From positions 20,916,227 to 20,980,226 of the forward strand of contig NC_134515.1 in the NCBI RefSeq assembly GCF_027942865.1: 64,000 nucleotides of DNA, in the 5' to 3' direction. Both the position numbers and the translations under genes were made by a program. Below are positions 63,968 to 64,000 of the stretch, in pieces (position 1 is the stretch's first letter; each line of letters begins with the position of its first letter). The notes under the pieces were generated by a model. That model was not told the origin of the DNA. It worked only from the letters and a program-made list of their open reading frames with translations, and searched no databases. Origin of the DNA: Odontesthes bonariensis. Taxonomy: Eukaryota; Chordata; Actinopteri; Atheriniformes; Atherinopsidae.

Positions 63968-64000
63968 CTGAGTAAAAACACAGAAGCCGCCGTATCTAAG
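63968..64000 (-). other. possible partial exon cut by the window end
   Basis: On the minus strand 33 bp run open in two frames up to a good donor (ACTCAG followed by GTAGGAC at 63967). It may be the end of an exon of the neighbouring gene or a first exon of tshb. Too little is inside the window to decide. Confidence 0.2.

Overview
The window is vertebrate nuclear DNA, almost certainly from a teleost fish. The evidence is intron-rich genes with GT-AG splice sites, AATAAA polyadenylation signals, long (TG)n and (GA)n microsatellites, several fish-type repeats and a neurotrophin with an insert known from fish. There are no operons, CRISPR arrays or rRNA genes.

Four genes are recognised. The neurotrophin ngf (NT-6-like, + strand) has one coding exon at 32099-32989. 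Tetraspanin-2 (tspan2, + strand) has eight coding exons at 43759-53398. A mitochondrial glutamate-carrier gene of the SLC25A22/SLC25A18 type (- strand) has nine coding exons at 58319-61042. Thyrotropin beta (tshb, - strand) has two coding exons at 62280-62945. All exon joins keep the reading frame and give full-length proteins of 296, 211, 334 and 148 residues. The order ngf-tspan2-tshb matches the human NGF-TSPAN2-TSHB block; the mitochondrial carrier between tspan2 and tshb is the unusual neighbour.

Layout: 1-31 kb has no recognisable coding gene. It probably holds the upstream part of the ngf locus and contains a solo LTR, an old LINE fragment, short retroposons, a tRNA-like SINE remnant and two TTAA-flanked miniature transposons. 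ngf lies at 32-33.4 kb. From 34.4 to 41.9 kb there is a dense transposon island: a nested DNA transposon inside a CATC-type repeat, a nearly complete non-LTR retrotransposon with one frameshift, another LINE 3' end and a third TTAA-flanked miniature transposon. tspan2 fills 43.7-54 kb. An unrecognised pair of possible terminal exons lies at 57.0-57.3 kb, followed by the carrier and tshb on the opposite strand.

The genes do not form one pathway. ngf encodes a secreted neuronal growth factor, tspan2 a membrane organiser known from myelinating glia, the carrier brings glutamate into mitochondria, and tshb encodes the pituitary subunit that gives thyrotropin its specificity. They are linked by ancient synteny. 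The most interesting points are the basic 22-residue insert and His-rich pro-region of the neurotrophin, the extra cysteines and glycosylation sites of the thyrotropin beta chain, the orphan exon pair at 57 kb, and the group of TTAA-flanked palindromic miniature transposons.
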